This document shows, piece after piece, positions 1 to 9,591 of a stretch of DNA of 64,000 bases; within the stretch, counting starts at the first letter, position 1; each line of letters begins with the position of its first letter. The stretch is from NCBI RefSeq assembly GCF_033193315.1, contig NZ_CP136187.1, forward strand, positions 1,860,001-1,924,000, read 5' to 3'. The position numbers and the translations under genes were made by a program. The notes under the pieces are model-generated. The model was not told the origin of the DNA. It ran no database searches and saw only the letters and a program-made list of their open reading frames with translations. This DNA comes from Agathobaculum sp. NTUH-O15-33 (lineage in GTDB: Bacteria > Bacillota > Clostridia > Oscillospirales > Butyricicoccaceae).

Positions 1-1
1 A

Positions 2-412
2 ACGGGCGAGGCGTACGAATATCACCTGCGCTGGTGCCGCCAAAACGGCTGCGCGCACAACGCATCGTTTGAAGGGGAGACCTGCGCGATCAAGCAGGCG
101 CTCGATCACTTCGCGGCGCTCGATCTGCGCGGCGGCATGCTGCGGCTGGACGGCGAGGTAATCGCCTTTACGCTCGGCTGCCGGGCGACCGAGGATATGT
201 ATGTGGTGCAGATCGAAAAGGCCGATCACGACATCCCTGGCGCTTACCAAATGATTAACCAACAGTTCGTTTTAAGGAACTGCGATGAGGTGGAATACGT
301 CAATCGGGAAGAGGACCTTGGTCTGGAAGGCCTGCGCAAGGCGAAAAAGTCCTATTATCCTGTCATGCGCGGTGTGAAATACGCGGCCCGGATTAAGGAC
401 GCCGCCGTATGA
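2..412 (+). CDS. DUF2156-family (phosphatidylglycerol lysyltransferase C-terminal-like) protein, 3' part
   Basis: The frame is open from the window edge, so the 5' end lies outside; about 136 C-terminal residues are visible. Segments such as FTLGCRATEDMYVVQIEKA and the YVNREEDLGLEGLRKAKKSY block are typical of the DUF2156 fold, a double-GNAT-like domain related to the C-terminal aminoacyl-transferring domain of MprF. The natural substrate is not known for most members; aminoacyl-tRNA-dependent modification of a lipid or small acceptor is a family-level guess. The stop overlaps the start of the next gene, a GNAT acetyltransferase, by 4 bp (ATGA), so the two are translationally coupled and may act together. 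Confidence 0.75.
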   Translation, partial: TGEAYEYHLRWCRQNGCAHNASFEGETCAIKQALDHFAALDLRGGMLRLDGEVIAFTLGCRATEDMYVVQIEKADHDIPGAYQMINQQFVLRNCDEVEYVNREEDLGLEGLRKAKKSYYPVMRGVKYAARIKDAAV

Positions 413-1209
413 TCCGATTTGCCGACACGGGCGATTTAGAAGCGGTGCGCCGCCTTTGGGAGACCTGCTTTCCGGATGAGGGCGGCTTTAACGATTGGTT
501 TTTTGAAAACCGTTACGCGCCCCGGCACACGCTGCTTTTCACGGATGAGGGCGTGATCTGCGCCATGCTGCAAATGCTGCCCTACCGCCTGCGCTTTGGT
601 GCAAGGACGGGAGACGCCACCTATATCTACGGCGCGTGCACCGATCCCGCGTTCCGCCGCCGTGGGCTGATGGCGCGGCTGCTGGAGCATTCGTTCGCGC
701 TGGACAGGGAAGCGGGCCGCGTATGCTCCATGCTGATCCCGGCGGAGAAATGGCTGTTTGACTTTTATCGCCCCTTTGGCTACGAACCCGCTTTTTTTGC
801 AGACAAGCGCCGCGTGGAACGGCAAGCGGTTTCCGCCTTGCTGCCGCGGCGGCTGACAGGCGCGGATATTCCCGCAATGGACGCGCTTTATGCGCGGTCG
901 GCGGGCGAGTTTGCCGTTTTGCGGGACGATGCGTTCTGGCGCATGCAGCTATCGCTGTTTGATGCGCTCGGCGCGGGCGTCTACGGCTGGTTCGGTGAGG
1001 ACGGCCTTGCCGCTTACGCCTTTTGCTGGGCGGACGGCGCGCAGGAAGCCGTTGGCATGCGTCCGGCGTACGAGCAGGGCCTGCTGCAAACGTTGGGGCT
1101 GGCCGCGCTATCGTATACCGCCCCGGGCGGCCAGACGCCGCTTGGCTGTGTCAAGTGGCATATTCCGTCGCCGAACCAAACGGGTTATTTCAATTTAATG
1201 CTGAACTGA
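409..1209 (+). CDS. GNAT family N-acetyltransferase (Eis-like)
   Basis: This is a 266-residue protein. The N-terminal half has the GNAT acetyl-CoA-binding signature: the beta4-alpha3 stretch YIYGACTDPAFRRRGLMARL carries the RRRG pyrophosphate-binding loop, and it is followed by the usual second helix and a FYRPFGYEPAF motif. The C-terminal half resembles the extra SCP-like or second GNAT-like lobe seen in Eis-type acetyltransferases. The acceptor substrate cannot be read from sequence. The start overlaps the upstream DUF2156 stop by 4 bp, which fixes the start codon. The following 55 bp contain an imperfect GCAAGCGTGCTTGCAAGC-type dyad, which is too weak to call a terminator. Confidence 0.8.
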   Translation: MIRFADTGDLEAVRRLWETCFPDEGGFNDWFFENRYAPRHTLLFTDEGVICAMLQMLPYRLRFGARTGDATYIYGACTDPAFRRRGLMARLLEHSFALDREAGRVCSMLIPAEKWLFDFYRPFGYEPAFFADKRRVERQAVSALLPRRLTGADIPAMDALYARSAGEFAVLRDDAFWRMQLSLFDALGAGVYGWFGEDGLAAYAFCWADGAQEAVGMRPAYEQGLLQTLGLAALSYTAPGGQTPLGCVKWHIPSPNQTGYFNLMLN

Positions 1210-1264
1210 ACAAATATAGTTGCAAGCGTGCTTGCAAGCGACAACTGGAAAGGTGTGCTGAAAC

Positions 1265-1816
1265 ATGGTATATGTATTGCTGGCGGAAGGCTTTGAGGAG
1301 ATCGAAGCGATCACGCCCGTCGACCTGCTTCGCCGCGCGGGCGTCGAGGTACAGACGGTAGGCGTGACCGGTAAAACGGTCGGCGGCTCGCACGGGATCC
1401 CGGTGGTGGCCGATATCGAGATGGATGAGGCTGACTGGGACGGGGCCGAAATGGTCGTGCTGCCGGGCGGTCTCAAGGGCACCAACAACCTCAATGAGGA
1501 TGCGCGCGTGCACCGCGCCATTGAAGGCATGCTGCAAAAGGAAAAATACGTTACCGCCATTTGCGCCGCGCCGTCGGTCATTCTGGGCGGCATGGGCGTT
1601 TTGCAGGGCAAGAAAGCCACCTGCTACCCCGGCATGGAGGACGGCATGAAGGGCGCGACCCCGCTTTCCCGCAACTGCGTGGTGGATGGACACATCATCA
1701 CCGGCCGCGGCGTGGGCGGCGCGCTGGATTTTGCCTGCGCGCTCGTATCCGCTCTTTGCGGCGAGGAGCAGGCGCGCCGGGTTGCCGCCGCCGTTGTGCA
1801 CCATGCGGGAGCCTAA
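1265..1816 (+). CDS. DJ-1/PfpI family protein
   Basis: This 183-residue single-domain protein matches the DJ-1 (ThiJ-like) size and order. The N terminus reads VYVLLAEGFEEIEAITPVD, containing the conserved Glu of the active site. The nucleophile elbow is AICAAPSVIL with Cys at residue 100, and HIITGRGVGGALDFA follows near the C terminus. Family members act as glyoxalase/deglycase-like enzymes, chaperones or redox sensors; sequence alone does not choose between these. A GGAAAGG-type ribosome binding site precedes the ATG. The gene overlaps the next one (formyl-THF cyclo-ligase) by 14 bp, so the pair is probably one transcript. Confidence 0.85.
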   Translation: MVYVLLAEGFEEIEAITPVDLLRRAGVEVQTVGVTGKTVGGSHGIPVVADIEMDEADWDGAEMVVLPGGLKGTNNLNEDARVHRAIEGMLQKEKYVTAICAAPSVILGGMGVLQGKKATCYPGMEDGMKGATPLSRNCVVDGHIITGRGVGGALDFACALVSALCGEEQARRVAAAVVHHAGA

Positions 1817-2375
1817 GAGCGCGTTGCGTGCGCGTTTCCGGCAAGAGCGGAGCGCGGTATCACCCGTTGAAAAGCAACGGATCGACGAGGGCGTCGCCGC
1901 AAACGTGCTGCAAAGCGGGGTCTACCGCGCGGCTAAAACGGTTTTCCTTTATGTTTCCACGGCGGCCGAGATTGACACTAGCCGTATTTTAGCGGACGCG
2001 CTGCGGCAAGGCAAAACGGTATGCGTGCCCCGGTGCGAAGCGGCGCGCGAAATGACCGCGCGCCGCATACGCACGCAGGAAGAACTTTGCGGGGCCGGCG
2101 CCTTTGGCATTTTGGAACCGTCGCCGGACGCGCCCATCGTGTCCCCGGATCAGATCGACCTGATTCTCGCGCCAGCGCTCGCGTGCGACAGGCGCGGGGT
2201 GCGTTTGGGCTATGGCGGCGGCTACTACGATAGGTTCCTGCACCGGTCGAATGCTTTCCGCGCGGCGCTCTGCGCGGAAAGCCGCCTGCTCGAAGCGCTG
2301 CCCGCGGAACCGCATGACGAGCGCGTGCAATACATTTTTACCGAAAGGCAGGTCTGGCAGGTTCATGAAACGTAA
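1803..2375 (+). CDS. 5-formyltetrahydrofolate cyclo-ligase
   Basis: The enzyme converts 5-formyl-THF to 5,10-methenyl-THF with ATP, salvaging a stored folate form into one-carbon metabolism. The 190-residue length from ATG 1803 is standard. Diagnostic features are the N-terminal basic helix KSALRARFRQERSAV, the middle segment FLYVSTAAEIDTSRI, and the C-terminal RLGYGGGYYDRFL glycine-rich ATP-binding signature. An upstream in-frame extension to 1686 would overlap the DJ-1 gene deeply and is rejected. It overlaps both neighbours (DJ-1 by 14 bp, CPBP protease by 11 bp), which suggests a compact operon. Confidence 0.92.
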   Translation: MREPKSALRARFRQERSAVSPVEKQRIDEGVAANVLQSGVYRAAKTVFLYVSTAAEIDTSRILADALRQGKTVCVPRCEAAREMTARRIRTQEELCGAGAFGILEPSPDAPIVSPDQIDLILAPALACDRRGVRLGYGGGYYDRFLHRSNAFRAALCAESRLLEALPAEPHDERVQYIFTERQVWQVHET

Positions 2376-3249
2376 AACCGCATTGTTTCCCGGACTGTCG
2401 CTGTTCCTGTGCTTTTGTCTGCTGACCGGCTCGGGCGCGCTGGCTACTTATTTCGGCGGCGGCACGTTGCTGATCGCGGCTTCGGAATTGATTTCGTTCG
2501 CTTTGCCCATGCTGCTGCTTTGGGTGACCATGCGGCAGCGCGAGCGCCTCTCCAAACGGCTCAGGCCAAAACCGCTGCCCAAGGGGGCGATCGGGTTTTC
2601 GGTCAAGCTGGGCGTAACGGTCGCCGTTTTATCGCTTTTTCTCAATTTTCTGATCTATCAGCTCGTGGGGCTGGCCGGGGCCGATCTATCGGCCACCGCG
2701 CTCGACGCGCCGCAAACCGGGCTGACGGCGCTGGGCAGGGTAGCAGTCATCGTCGTCCTATCCTCGCTGGTGGAGGAACTTTATCTGCGCGGCTCGCTGC
2801 TCGCCGCCCATGAACAGTTGGCAGGCACGGGAGCGTGCCTGCTGGTCAGCGGCATCGCGTTCGCCATGCTGCACGGCAGCTTGATGAATTTTATCGGCCC
2901 GATGGTGGCCGGCGTGGCCTACGCTTATTTATCTTATTCTTTTGGCAGCCTTTGGCCCGCGATCATCGCGCACGCCGTCAACAATATTTACTATGTGCTT
3001 GTCGTATGGATCACGGAGACTTACTCCGCGTTCGGCATCTGGAATTATTTCGCGGCCGTCAACGCGCTGATCCTGCTATTATTCCTGTACCTGACGCTGC
3101 GCGCGGCCGAGCGGCTGCTCGTCAGAGGATCGATCCCGCATTTTGAAAAGGGCGCGGGCCGCAGGGATTTTTGGCGGCTCACCGCAAACCCCGGATTTTT
3201 GGTCTTTGTGCTGGCCTTTGTGGCAAAGGCTGTTCTGCACTGGATATAG
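2365..3249 (+). CDS. CPBP family intramembrane glutamic endopeptidase
   Basis: This is a 294-residue polytopic membrane protein with about eight hydrophobic segments. The CPBP (Rce1-like, Abi) signature is complete: motif 1 VEELYLRG (EExxxR), motif 2 FAMLHGS, and motif 3 AHAVNN, which supply the Glu/His/His/Asn active-site residues inside the membrane. Family members cleave CAAX-type or other membrane substrates and some confer bacteriocin self-immunity; the substrate here is unknown. ATG 2365 is chosen because the earlier in-frame region overlaps the cyclo-ligase; the remaining 11-bp overlap suggests coupling. The C-terminal tail is cytosolic and basic. Confidence 0.88.
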   Translation: MKRKTALFPGLSLFLCFCLLTGSGALATYFGGGTLLIAASELISFALPMLLLWVTMRQRERLSKRLRPKPLPKGAIGFSVKLGVTVAVLSLFLNFLIYQLVGLAGADLSATALDAPQTGLTALGRVAVIVVLSSLVEELYLRGSLLAAHEQLAGTGACLLVSGIAFAMLHGSLMNFIGPMVAGVAYAYLSYSFGSLWPAIIAHAVNNIYYVLVVWITETYSAFGIWNYFAAVNALILLLFLYLTLRAAERLLVRGSIPHFEKGAGRRDFWRLTANPGFLVFVLAFVAKAVLHWI

Positions 3250-3299
3250 AGCGGTGCCGCCCCAAGCGGTACGTTTTTTAAAACAACAGAGGTGATACT

Positions 3300-4457
3300 A
3301 TGGATAATATGGAAAACAACGTAAATCAGCAGCCCGAGCAGCCGGAACGGCAGCGGTCCGGCCGCCGACGCAGCCGGCGGCAGAAAAACGGCGGGTGCGC
3401 GGGCACGGTGGTCTATGTGATCGCGGTGCTCGGCATTTCGATCGTGCTGTCGCTCGTGGCGATCTTTGTGGCAAACGATGTGTTCGCCTTTGTTGCGGAC
3501 GATGCCGAAAAGCCGATCACGGTTTCGGAAAATACCGATGTGGTCTCGCTCAGCAAGCAGCTGGACGACGCGGGCATCATCCACTACGGCTCCATTTTCA
3601 AACTGTATATCAGCCTGACCGGCAAAAACGCCAGCGTGCTCGCCGGCACCTATACGCTCAACCCGAATATGGACTATGGGCAGATCGCGCGCGCGCTGGT
3701 CAGCTCGGAAGACGCGGAGGTTGTCGAGCTGATCATTCCGGAGGGCTACTCGGTCGCGCAGATCGGCCAGCTGATGCTGGAAAAGCATGTGTGCACCGAA
3801 GAAGCGCTGAATAAGGCGCTGAACGAATACCCTTTCAAGCACGAGTTTTTAAAGGACCGCCTGCCGCCTAAGGAGGGCTGGCTGGAAGGCTACCTCTTCC
3901 CGGATACCTATCAGGTATTCGCCAATAACAACGCGGTAGAAGCGATCAATAAAATGCTCAATAACTTCGGCGACAGCAAGTACGACGATGAGATCAAGGC
4001 GGGCGCCGAGCAGCTGGGCCGCTCGATGCACGAGATCGTCACCATCGCGTCTCTGATCGAACGCGAGGCGCAGAAGGACGACGAGTACGCGCGCATCGCG
4101 GGCGTTATCTATAACCGCCTGAATAACGCCGGACAGTTCCCGTACCTGCAGGTGGACGCTTCCGTGCTGTACGGCCTTGGCCGAACGAGCGGTAAGCTCA
4201 CGCAGGAGGAATTGCAGCAGGACACGCCGTATAACCTTTACACCCAGCAGGGCCTGCCGCCCGGACCGATCTGTAACCCGGGTTATAAATCGCTTTACGC
4301 GGCCACCCATCCGGAGGAGCACGGCTACTACTACTATGTCGCCATGCCGGACGGCTCGCACCTGTTCGCCTCGACCAACGACGAGCAGAACAACAATATT
4401 GCGATCTCCAATCAGGCGCAGGCGCAGGCTGCCAACCAGTCGAATGAGGGTGAATAA
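3300..4457 (+). CDS. mltG: Endolytic transglycosylase MltG (YceG-like)
   Basis: MltG cleaves nascent peptidoglycan glycan strands at the outer face of the membrane and probably sets strand length. The 385-residue protein has a cytosolic N terminus rich in Arg/Gln, one transmembrane segment (about residues 35-58), then the extracellular YceG domain. Landmarks are IPEGYSVAQIGQLM, the WLEGYLFPDTYQV motif, the catalytic Glu in TIASLIEREAQ (Glu254), and PYLQVDASVLYGLG before the C terminus. The tail, rich in Gln/Asn/Ala, is disordered. RBS GAGGTG lies 8 bp before ATG 3300. The stop overlaps the U32 peptidase start by 14 bp, the common mltG-U32 arrangement in Firmicutes. Confidence 0.93.
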   Translation: MDNMENNVNQQPEQPERQRSGRRRSRRQKNGGCAGTVVYVIAVLGISIVLSLVAIFVANDVFAFVADDAEKPITVSENTDVVSLSKQLDDAGIIHYGSIFKLYISLTGKNASVLAGTYTLNPNMDYGQIARALVSSEDAEVVELIIPEGYSVAQIGQLMLEKHVCTEEALNKALNEYPFKHEFLKDRLPPKEGWLEGYLFPDTYQVFANNNAVEAINKMLNNFGDSKYDDEIKAGAEQLGRSMHEIVTIASLIEREAQKDDEYARIAGVIYNRLNNAGQFPYLQVDASVLYGLGRTSGKLTQEELQQDTPYNLYTQQGLPPGPICNPGYKSLYAATHPEEHGYYYYVAMPDGSHLFASTNDEQNNNIAISNQAQAQAANQSNEGE

Positions 4458-5670
4458 GCGGCCGGAGCTGCTCGCTCCGGCGGGCGATCCGGAAAAGCTG
4501 CGCTACGCGGTCGCCTACGGAGCGGATGCGGTGTATATGGCGGGGCGCCAGTTTGGCATGCGCGCCGCCGCCCAGAACTTTGATGATGACGCGCTGCGCG
4601 AGGGCGTTGCCTTCGCGCACGCGCACGGCGTAAAATGCTATATCACGGTCAACGTCATGCCATCCAATGCGGATTTGGACGCGCTGCCCGCGTATCTTGC
4701 TTTTTTGCAGGAGATCGGGGCGGACGCGCTGATCGTGGCCGATGTGGGCGTGATCCGTTTGGCCAAACGCCATGCGCCGCGCGTGCCGCTGCACATCTCG
4801 ACGCAGACGAGCATTCTAAACCATGAAGCCGCCAATTTTTGGGCTGAGCTGGGCGCGGAACGCATCGTATTAGCACGCGAGCTGTCGCTGGCCGAGATCG
4901 CGGAGATCCGCGCCAAAACGCCGGAAAGCCTTGCGATCGAAGCGTTTGTGCACGGGGCGATGTGCATTTCCTATTCGGGCCGCTGCCTGATCTCGCAGTA
5001 CTTGACCGGGCGCGACGCCAACCACGGCGCGTGCGCGCAGCCCTGCCGCTGGAAGTATACGTTGATGGAGGAGCAGCGCCCCGGCGAATACTTTCCGGTC
5101 GAGGAGGACGGTCGCGGCACCTACCTGTATAACTCCAAGGATCTTTGCATGATCGGCCACATACCGGAGCTGGCAAACGCGGGCGTCGATTCGCTCAAGA
5201 TCGAGGGACGGAACAAGACCGCGTATTACACCGCCTGCGTGACAGGCGCTTACCGCCGCGCAATCGACGCATACGCGGCGGGGCGGCCCTTGCCGCAGGA
5301 TTGTCTGGACGAAGTGAACAAGGTGAGCCACCGCGTATACTACACCGGCTTTTATTTTGGCGGCGCGGAAAACGGCCAGCATTACGAGGATAGCCAGTAT
5401 ATCCGCGACTATGAGGTGGCCGGTATGCCGCTTACGATCGGGCCGGAGGGACACGCTGTGTTCGCCCTGAAAAATCGCATTTTTAAAGGGGAGGAGCTGG
5501 AGCTGCTCCAGCCGGACGCCGCGCCCTATGTTTTTTCCGCATTTCCACGAAACGACGAGGGGGAGGCCCTCGATCTGTTCAACGTGCCGCAGATGCGCGT
5601 GCATTTTGATTTTCCGTTTTCCATCCACCCCTATGCCATTTTGCGCAAAAAAAAGGAGCGCCCCACATAA
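4444..5670 (+). CDS. Peptidase U32 family protein (TrhP/YrrO-type)
   Basis: This 408-residue protein starts ELLAPAGDPEKLRYAVAYGA, the U32 N-terminal signature. It continues with the YVTVNVM-like strand, the ALIVADVGVIRL TIM-barrel element, EAFVHGAMCISYSGRC and the Cys-rich region ACAQPCRWKY, and SLKIEGRNKTAYYTA. U32 members in bacteria include tRNA wobble-uridine hydroxylation factors (TrhP/YegQ, YrrN/YrrO) and collagenase-like proteins; the conserved cysteines and genomic position after mltG favour the RNA-modification type. The start at 4444 overlaps mltG by 14 bp; the in-frame GTG 4450 is an alternative. Confidence 0.85.
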   Translation: MRVNKRPELLAPAGDPEKLRYAVAYGADAVYMAGRQFGMRAAAQNFDDDALREGVAFAHAHGVKCYITVNVMPSNADLDALPAYLAFLQEIGADALIVADVGVIRLAKRHAPRVPLHISTQTSILNHEAANFWAELGAERIVLARELSLAEIAEIRAKTPESLAIEAFVHGAMCISYSGRCLISQYLTGRDANHGACAQPCRWKYTLMEEQRPGEYFPVEEDGRGTYLYNSKDLCMIGHIPELANAGVDSLKIEGRNKTAYYTACVTGAYRRAIDAYAAGRPLPQDCLDEVNKVSHRVYYTGFYFGGAENGQHYEDSQYIRDYEVAGMPLTIGPEGHAVFALKNRIFKGEELELLQPDAAPYVFSAFPRNDEGEALDLFNVPQMRVHFDFPFSIHPYAILRKKKERPT

Positions 5671-5690
5671 GGGCGCTTCAGGTGCTGACG

Positions 5691-5745
5691 TGCGTTCAGC
5701 GGAGCGGCTTCTTGATGAAGCGGCTTCCGCTGAGCGCATTTTTTT
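5691..5745. terminator. Bidirectional intrinsic terminator between U32 gene and glpK
   Basis: A long inverted repeat (TGCGTTCAGCGG-AGCGGCTTC paired with GAAGCGGCTTCCGCTGAGCGCA, 5-nt loop) is followed by seven T residues on the + strand. It lies between the convergent U32 gene and glpK. A shorter hairpin, GCGCCC/GGGCGC at 5659-5675, spans the U32 stop codon. Confidence 0.85.
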
Positions 5746-7234
5746 ATTCTTCCCGGGCCCAGCCTTTGCTGCGCCCCACGGCCTTGTCCCAGCCGCGCAG
5801 CAGTTCCTTGCGCCGCTCTTCGTTCATCTCCGGCTGGAATAGCGTATCGCAGCGCCACAGGCGGGTCAGCTCGTCCCGGTCGCGCCAAACGCCGGCGGCC
5901 AGTCCCGCCAAATAGCACGCGCCCAGCGCGGTCGTTTCGCGAATGACCGGGCGGCGGATGGCCAGCGCCGATATATCGGCCTGAAACTGCATCAAAAAGC
6001 CGTCCCGGCTCGCGCCGCCGTCCACCGAAAGCGTGGTTAGGGGCGCGCCCGTGTCGCGCGCCATGGCGGCGAGCAGATCGTTCACCTGATAGGCGATGGA
6101 TTCCTGCGCGGCGCGGATGATATGCTCGCGCTTGGTGCCGCGCGTCAGCCCCAGCAGCGCCCCGCGCGCATACATGTCCCAGTGCGGCGCGCCAAGGCCG
6201 GTAAAGGCGGGCACCAGATAAACACCGCCGGTATCCGGCACCTTGCGGGCATAGTATTCCGCATCCCGGCTTTCGGAGAAAAAGCGCAGCTCGTCCCGCA
6301 GCCACTGGATCACCGCGCCGCCGACGAACACGCTGCCCTCTAAAGCGTACTGCGTCTCGCCGCCGAGCTGGACCGCAATGGTGGTCAAAAGCCCGTTTCG
6401 GCTTTCGCAGGGCGTTTCCCCCGTGTTCATCAGTAAAAAGCAGCCGGTGCCGTAGGTGTTCTTTGCGTCGCCGCGCTGAAAGCATGTCTGCCCGAACAGC
6501 GCGGCCTGCTGGTCGCCCGCGATGCCGCAGATCGGCACCTCGCCGCCGGGCAAAGAGACCGTGCCGTAAACCTCGCTGGAAGAACGCACCTCGGGCAGCA
6601 TGGCGCGCGGGATATCGAGCGCCTCCAGCAGGGTGTCGTCCCAATCGAGGCGGTGGATGTCGTACAGCATGGTGCGGGAGGCGTTGGTCGCGTCCGTGAT
6701 GTGCGTTTTGCCGCTGGTAAGCTTGTAAACGAGCCAGCTGTCGACCGTGCCGAACAGGATTTCGCCCCGCGCGGCCTTTTCCCGCGCGCCGTCGACATGG
6801 TCTAGGATCCATTTGATCTTGGTGGCGGAAAAGTAAGCGTCCGGTACAAGGCCGGTCACGCTTTTGATATGATCGGTCAGCCCGGCGGCTTTCAGTTCGT
6901 CCACGATATCGGCGGTGCGGCGGCACTGCCAAACAATGGCGTTGTAAATGGGGCGGCCGGTGGCCCGCTCCCACAGAATGGTCGTTTCGCGCTGGTTGAC
7001 GATCCCGACGCCCGCGATCTCGGCGGGGGAAGCGCCCGAAACGGCCAGCACCTCCATCATCGCGGCGTATTGGGTCGACCAGATCTCCATCGGGTCCTGT
7101 TCGACCCAGCCCTCGTGCGGATAGTGCTGTTCCAGCTCGTGCTGGCGGATGGCAAGAATGTTCTGCTCCTGATCGAACAGGATGGCGCGGGATGAGGTCG
7201 TGCCCTGATCCAGCGCCAGTAAGTATGGGGCCAT
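5744..7234 (-). CDS. glpK: Glycerol kinase
   Basis: ATP-dependent phosphorylation of glycerol to sn-glycerol 3-phosphate. The 496-residue length is normal for GlpK. Seen in sequence: the N-terminal phosphate-binding [26 protein letters not shown], the NQRETTILW substrate loop, [24 protein letters not shown] with the catalytic Asp, [11 protein letters not shown], and the C-terminal [17 protein letters not shown]. Start ATG 7234 is preceded by GGAGGA at 7-bp spacing; an in-frame ATG further upstream (7267) has no such site. It is a lone minus-strand gene between plus-strand operons, with no glpF or glpD next to it in the window. Confidence 0.96.
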   Translation of the reverse strand: MAPYLLALDQGTTSSRAILFDQEQNILAIRQHELEQHYPHEGWVEQDPMEIWSTQYAAMMEVLAVSGASPAEIAGVGIVNQRETTILWERATGRPIYNAIVWQCRRTADIVDELKAAGLTDHIKSVTGLVPDAYFSATKIKWILDHVDGAREKAARGEILFGTVDSWLVYKLTSGKTHITDATNASRTMLYDIHRLDWDDTLLEALDIPRAMLPEVRSSSEVYGTVSLPGGEVPICGIAGDQQAALFGQTCFQRGDAKNTYGTGCFLLMNTGETPCESRNGLLTTIAVQLGGETQYALEGSVFVGGAVIQWLRDELRFFSESRDAEYYARKVPDTGGVYLVPAFTGLGAPHWDMYARGALLGLTRGTKREHIIRAAQESIAYQVNDLLAAMARDTGAPLTTLSVDGGASRDGFLMQFQADISALAIRRPVIRETTALGACYLAGLAAGVWRDRDELTRLWRCDTLFQPEMNEERRKELLRGWDKAVGRSKGWAREE

Positions 7235-7317
7235 AACGGACTTCCTCCTTTCGGTTAAGCCTATCATACCCTCTTGCGGGCGGGCTTGTCAACCGGTGCA
7301 GGATCAGCCATTTTTAG

Positions 7318-7346
7318 TTGCATAAAGTGTAAAAATATGATATGAT
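7318..7346 (+). promoter_or_regulatory. Sigma-A type promoter for trpS
   Basis: TTGCAT (7318-7323), 17-bp spacer, TATGAT (7341-7346), about 70 nt upstream of trpS. The leader is too short for, and lacks the core of, a T-box antiterminator. Confidence 0.7.
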
Positions 7347-7417
7347 ACTAACCAAGCATGGGGTCATGTATCCCAAAGCCGCTATATCGAATTTTTTTGT
7401 AAGGGAAGTCGTCATAA

Positions 7418-8428
7418 ATGAGCGAAAACCAGAAGCAAACGATCTTTTCCGGCGTGCAGCCTTCGGGCAAACTCACGCTGGGCAACTACCTCGGCGCGAT
7501 CCGCAATTTTCCGATCCTGCAGGAGGACTATAACTGCATCTACTGCGTGGTCGATATGCACGCGATCACCGTCCGGCAGGACCCCGCCGCGCTTCGCCGC
7601 GCCACGCTTGAGGTTCTGGCGCAATATATCGCCTGCGGCCTTGATCCGGAAAAGAGCACGCTCTTCATCCAGAGCCATGTGCCGGCGCACGCCGAACTGG
7701 CGTGGGTGCTCAACTGCTTCACCATGTTTGGCGAGGCCTCGCGCATGACGCAGTTCAAGGATAAGTCCGCCAAGCATGCCGACAACGTAAACGTCGGCCT
7801 GTTTACCTATCCGGTGCTGATGGCGGCCGATATCCTGCTGTACCAGACCAATCTGGTGCCGGTCGGCGTGGATCAGAGCCAGCACATCGAAATTTGCCGC
7901 GATATCGCAAACCGCTTTAACGGCGTGCACCCGAACACCTTCACCATCCCGGAAGGCTATTACCCCAAGGCCGGCGAGGGCGCGAAGGTGATGAGCCTGT
8001 CCGAACCGGAAAAGAAAATGAGCAAATCCGATGAAAACGAAAACGGCTACATCCTGCTGATGGATCAGCCGGACGCCATCATGCGCAAATTCAAGCGCGC
8101 CGTGACCGATTCGGACGCGCGCATCATCATGGACCCGCAGAACAAGCCGGGCGTTTCCAACCTGATCCAGATCTATGCGCTCGCCACCGGCAAGACGACC
8201 GCCGAGGTCGAAGCGGAGTTCGACGGCAAGGGCTACGGCGATTTCAAACCCGCCGTCGGCGAGGCCGTGGTAGAGCTGCTGCGCCCGATCCGCGAAACCA
8301 CCGAGGATCTTTTGAACAACAAGGACTATCTGGAAAAGGTATATAACGAGGGCGCGCAGAAGGCCGCCTTCCTTGCGCGTAAAACGCTTGATAAGGTCTA
8401 CAAAAAGGTTGGCTTTGTAAAACGCTGA
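7418..8428 (+). CDS. trpS: Tryptophanyl-tRNA synthetase
   Basis: A class I aminoacyl-tRNA synthetase charging tRNA-Trp; 336 residues, the usual bacterial TrpS size. The HIGH-equivalent is within [19 protein letters not shown] near the N terminus, followed by [11 protein letters not shown], the tryptophan-pocket motif [17 protein letters not shown], and the KMSKS loop in [10 protein letters not shown] (about residues 200-210). RBS AAGGGA lies 10-11 nt before ATG 7418. It is transcribed from its own promoter and may read through into the TagO-like gene 25 nt downstream. Confidence 0.96.
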   Translation: MSENQKQTIFSGVQPSGKLTLGNYLGAIRNFPILQEDYNCIYCVVDMHAITVRQDPAALRRATLEVLAQYIACGLDPEKSTLFIQSHVPAHAELAWVLNCFTMFGEASRMTQFKDKSAKHADNVNVGLFTYPVLMAADILLYQTNLVPVGVDQSQHIEICRDIANRFNGVHPNTFTIPEGYYPKAGEGAKVMSLSEPEKKMSKSDENENGYILLMDQPDAIMRKFKRAVTDSDARIIMDPQNKPGVSNLIQIYALATGKTTAEVEAEFDGKGYGDFKPAVGEAVVELLRPIRETTEDLLNNKDYLEKVYNEGAQKAAFLARKTLDKVYKKVGFVKR

Positions 8429-8453
8429 ACGCGCGCCGGAGAGGAATGGTGAA

Positions 8454-9591
8454 ATGCCGGAATATACGGTAATATGGATGATTGTCGCCGCGTTTTTGGT
8501 CGCCGGCGTGTTATCTTATTTCTTTACGCCCTACGTGAAAAAATTTGCGCACAAGATCGGCGCGATCGACGTGCCCAAGGATACCAGACGCATGCATAAG
8601 GAGCCCATCCCGCGACTCGGCGGGCTTGGCATCTTCATGGCGTTTTTGTGCTCGATCCTGTTGTTCGGCAAGCTGGATACGCCGATGCTGTGCGTGCTGC
8701 TCGGCGCGCTCCTGATCGTTGTGCTCGGTATCTTTGACGATGTGATGGCGCTTGGCGCAAAGCTCAAGTTTGTCGTGCAGATCATCGCCGCGGCGATACC
8801 GGTCTGCATCGGCGGGCTGCGCATCGATATGTTTACCAATTTAAACCCCTTTTCGGATGATATGTATTTCCACCTTGGCATTTTCGCCATTCCGGTCACC
8901 ATCATCTGGATCGTGGGCATCACAAACGCCGTCAATCTTATCGACGGGCTGGACGGCCTTGCGGTCGGCGTTTCGTCGATCGCGGCGATCACGATGCTCG
9001 CCGTGGCGCTGCTCACCGGCGAAATGGGCATCGCCATCACCATGGGCGCGCTGGCGGGCGCGTGCATCGGCTTTATGCCCTACAACCTCAACCCCGCCAA
9101 GATATTTATGGGCGATACCGGGTCGACCTTTCTCGGCTATATGCTGGCGACGGTGTCGATCATGGGCCTGTTCAAATTCTACGCGGTCATTTCGTTCGCT
9201 GTGCCGTTTCTTATTTTGGGCCTGCCGATTTTCGACATGGCGAACGCCATTATCCGCCAGCCTGGCCGAAGGGCGCAGCCCGATGAGCCCGGATCGCGGC
9301 CATGTGCACCACAAGCTGATCGATATGGGCTTTAACCAAAAGCAGGCGGTGGCCATTCTGTACGCCGTGAGCGGCACGCTGGGGCTTACCGCGGTCATCC
9401 TTACCTCGTCCGGCGAGGTCAAGGCGATCTTCCTGCTGCTGGCCGTGCTGGTCGCCATCATTGTGGGCGCATGCGTGATCTACGGGGCGGAGCACCACAT
9501 GCGCCGCCGCCCGCCGGAAGGGGAGGAGCCGAAGAACGTCCCGCCCGCGCAGCCCGAAGAGAAGGAGAAAAATAGCGATGAACAAGATTAA
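8454..9591 (+). pseudogene. TagO/WecA-like undecaprenyl-phosphate GlcNAc-1-phosphate transferase, frameshifted
   Basis: MraY/WecA/TagO-family membrane enzyme that transfers GlcNAc-1-P to undecaprenyl phosphate, starting wall teichoic acid or other glycopolymer synthesis. The first reading frame has many transmembrane segments, GIFDDVMALGAKLKF, the DGLDGLAVG motif and FMGDTGSTFLGY. At about 9258-9262 the frame breaks; the expected continuation LAEGRSPMSPDRGHVHHKL (the HxH motif) and the last membrane segments are in the +1 frame, open to 9591. The conserved block reads through if two bases (for example GC inside a CGCCGCAG context) are restored, so this looks like a 2-nt deletion or a sequence error in an otherwise intact 380-residue gene. 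The next gene is its metabolic partner, UDP-GlcNAc 2-epimerase. Confidence 0.85.

Noticed and set aside
5631..7292. Long alternative minus-strand frame over glpK
   Set aside because: Arg/Gly/His-rich translation with no domain; glpK in the other frame is unambiguous.
7347..7417. T-box leader upstream of trpS
   Set aside because: Only about 70 nt between promoter and start, and no GGTGG-type T-box core or terminator hairpin.
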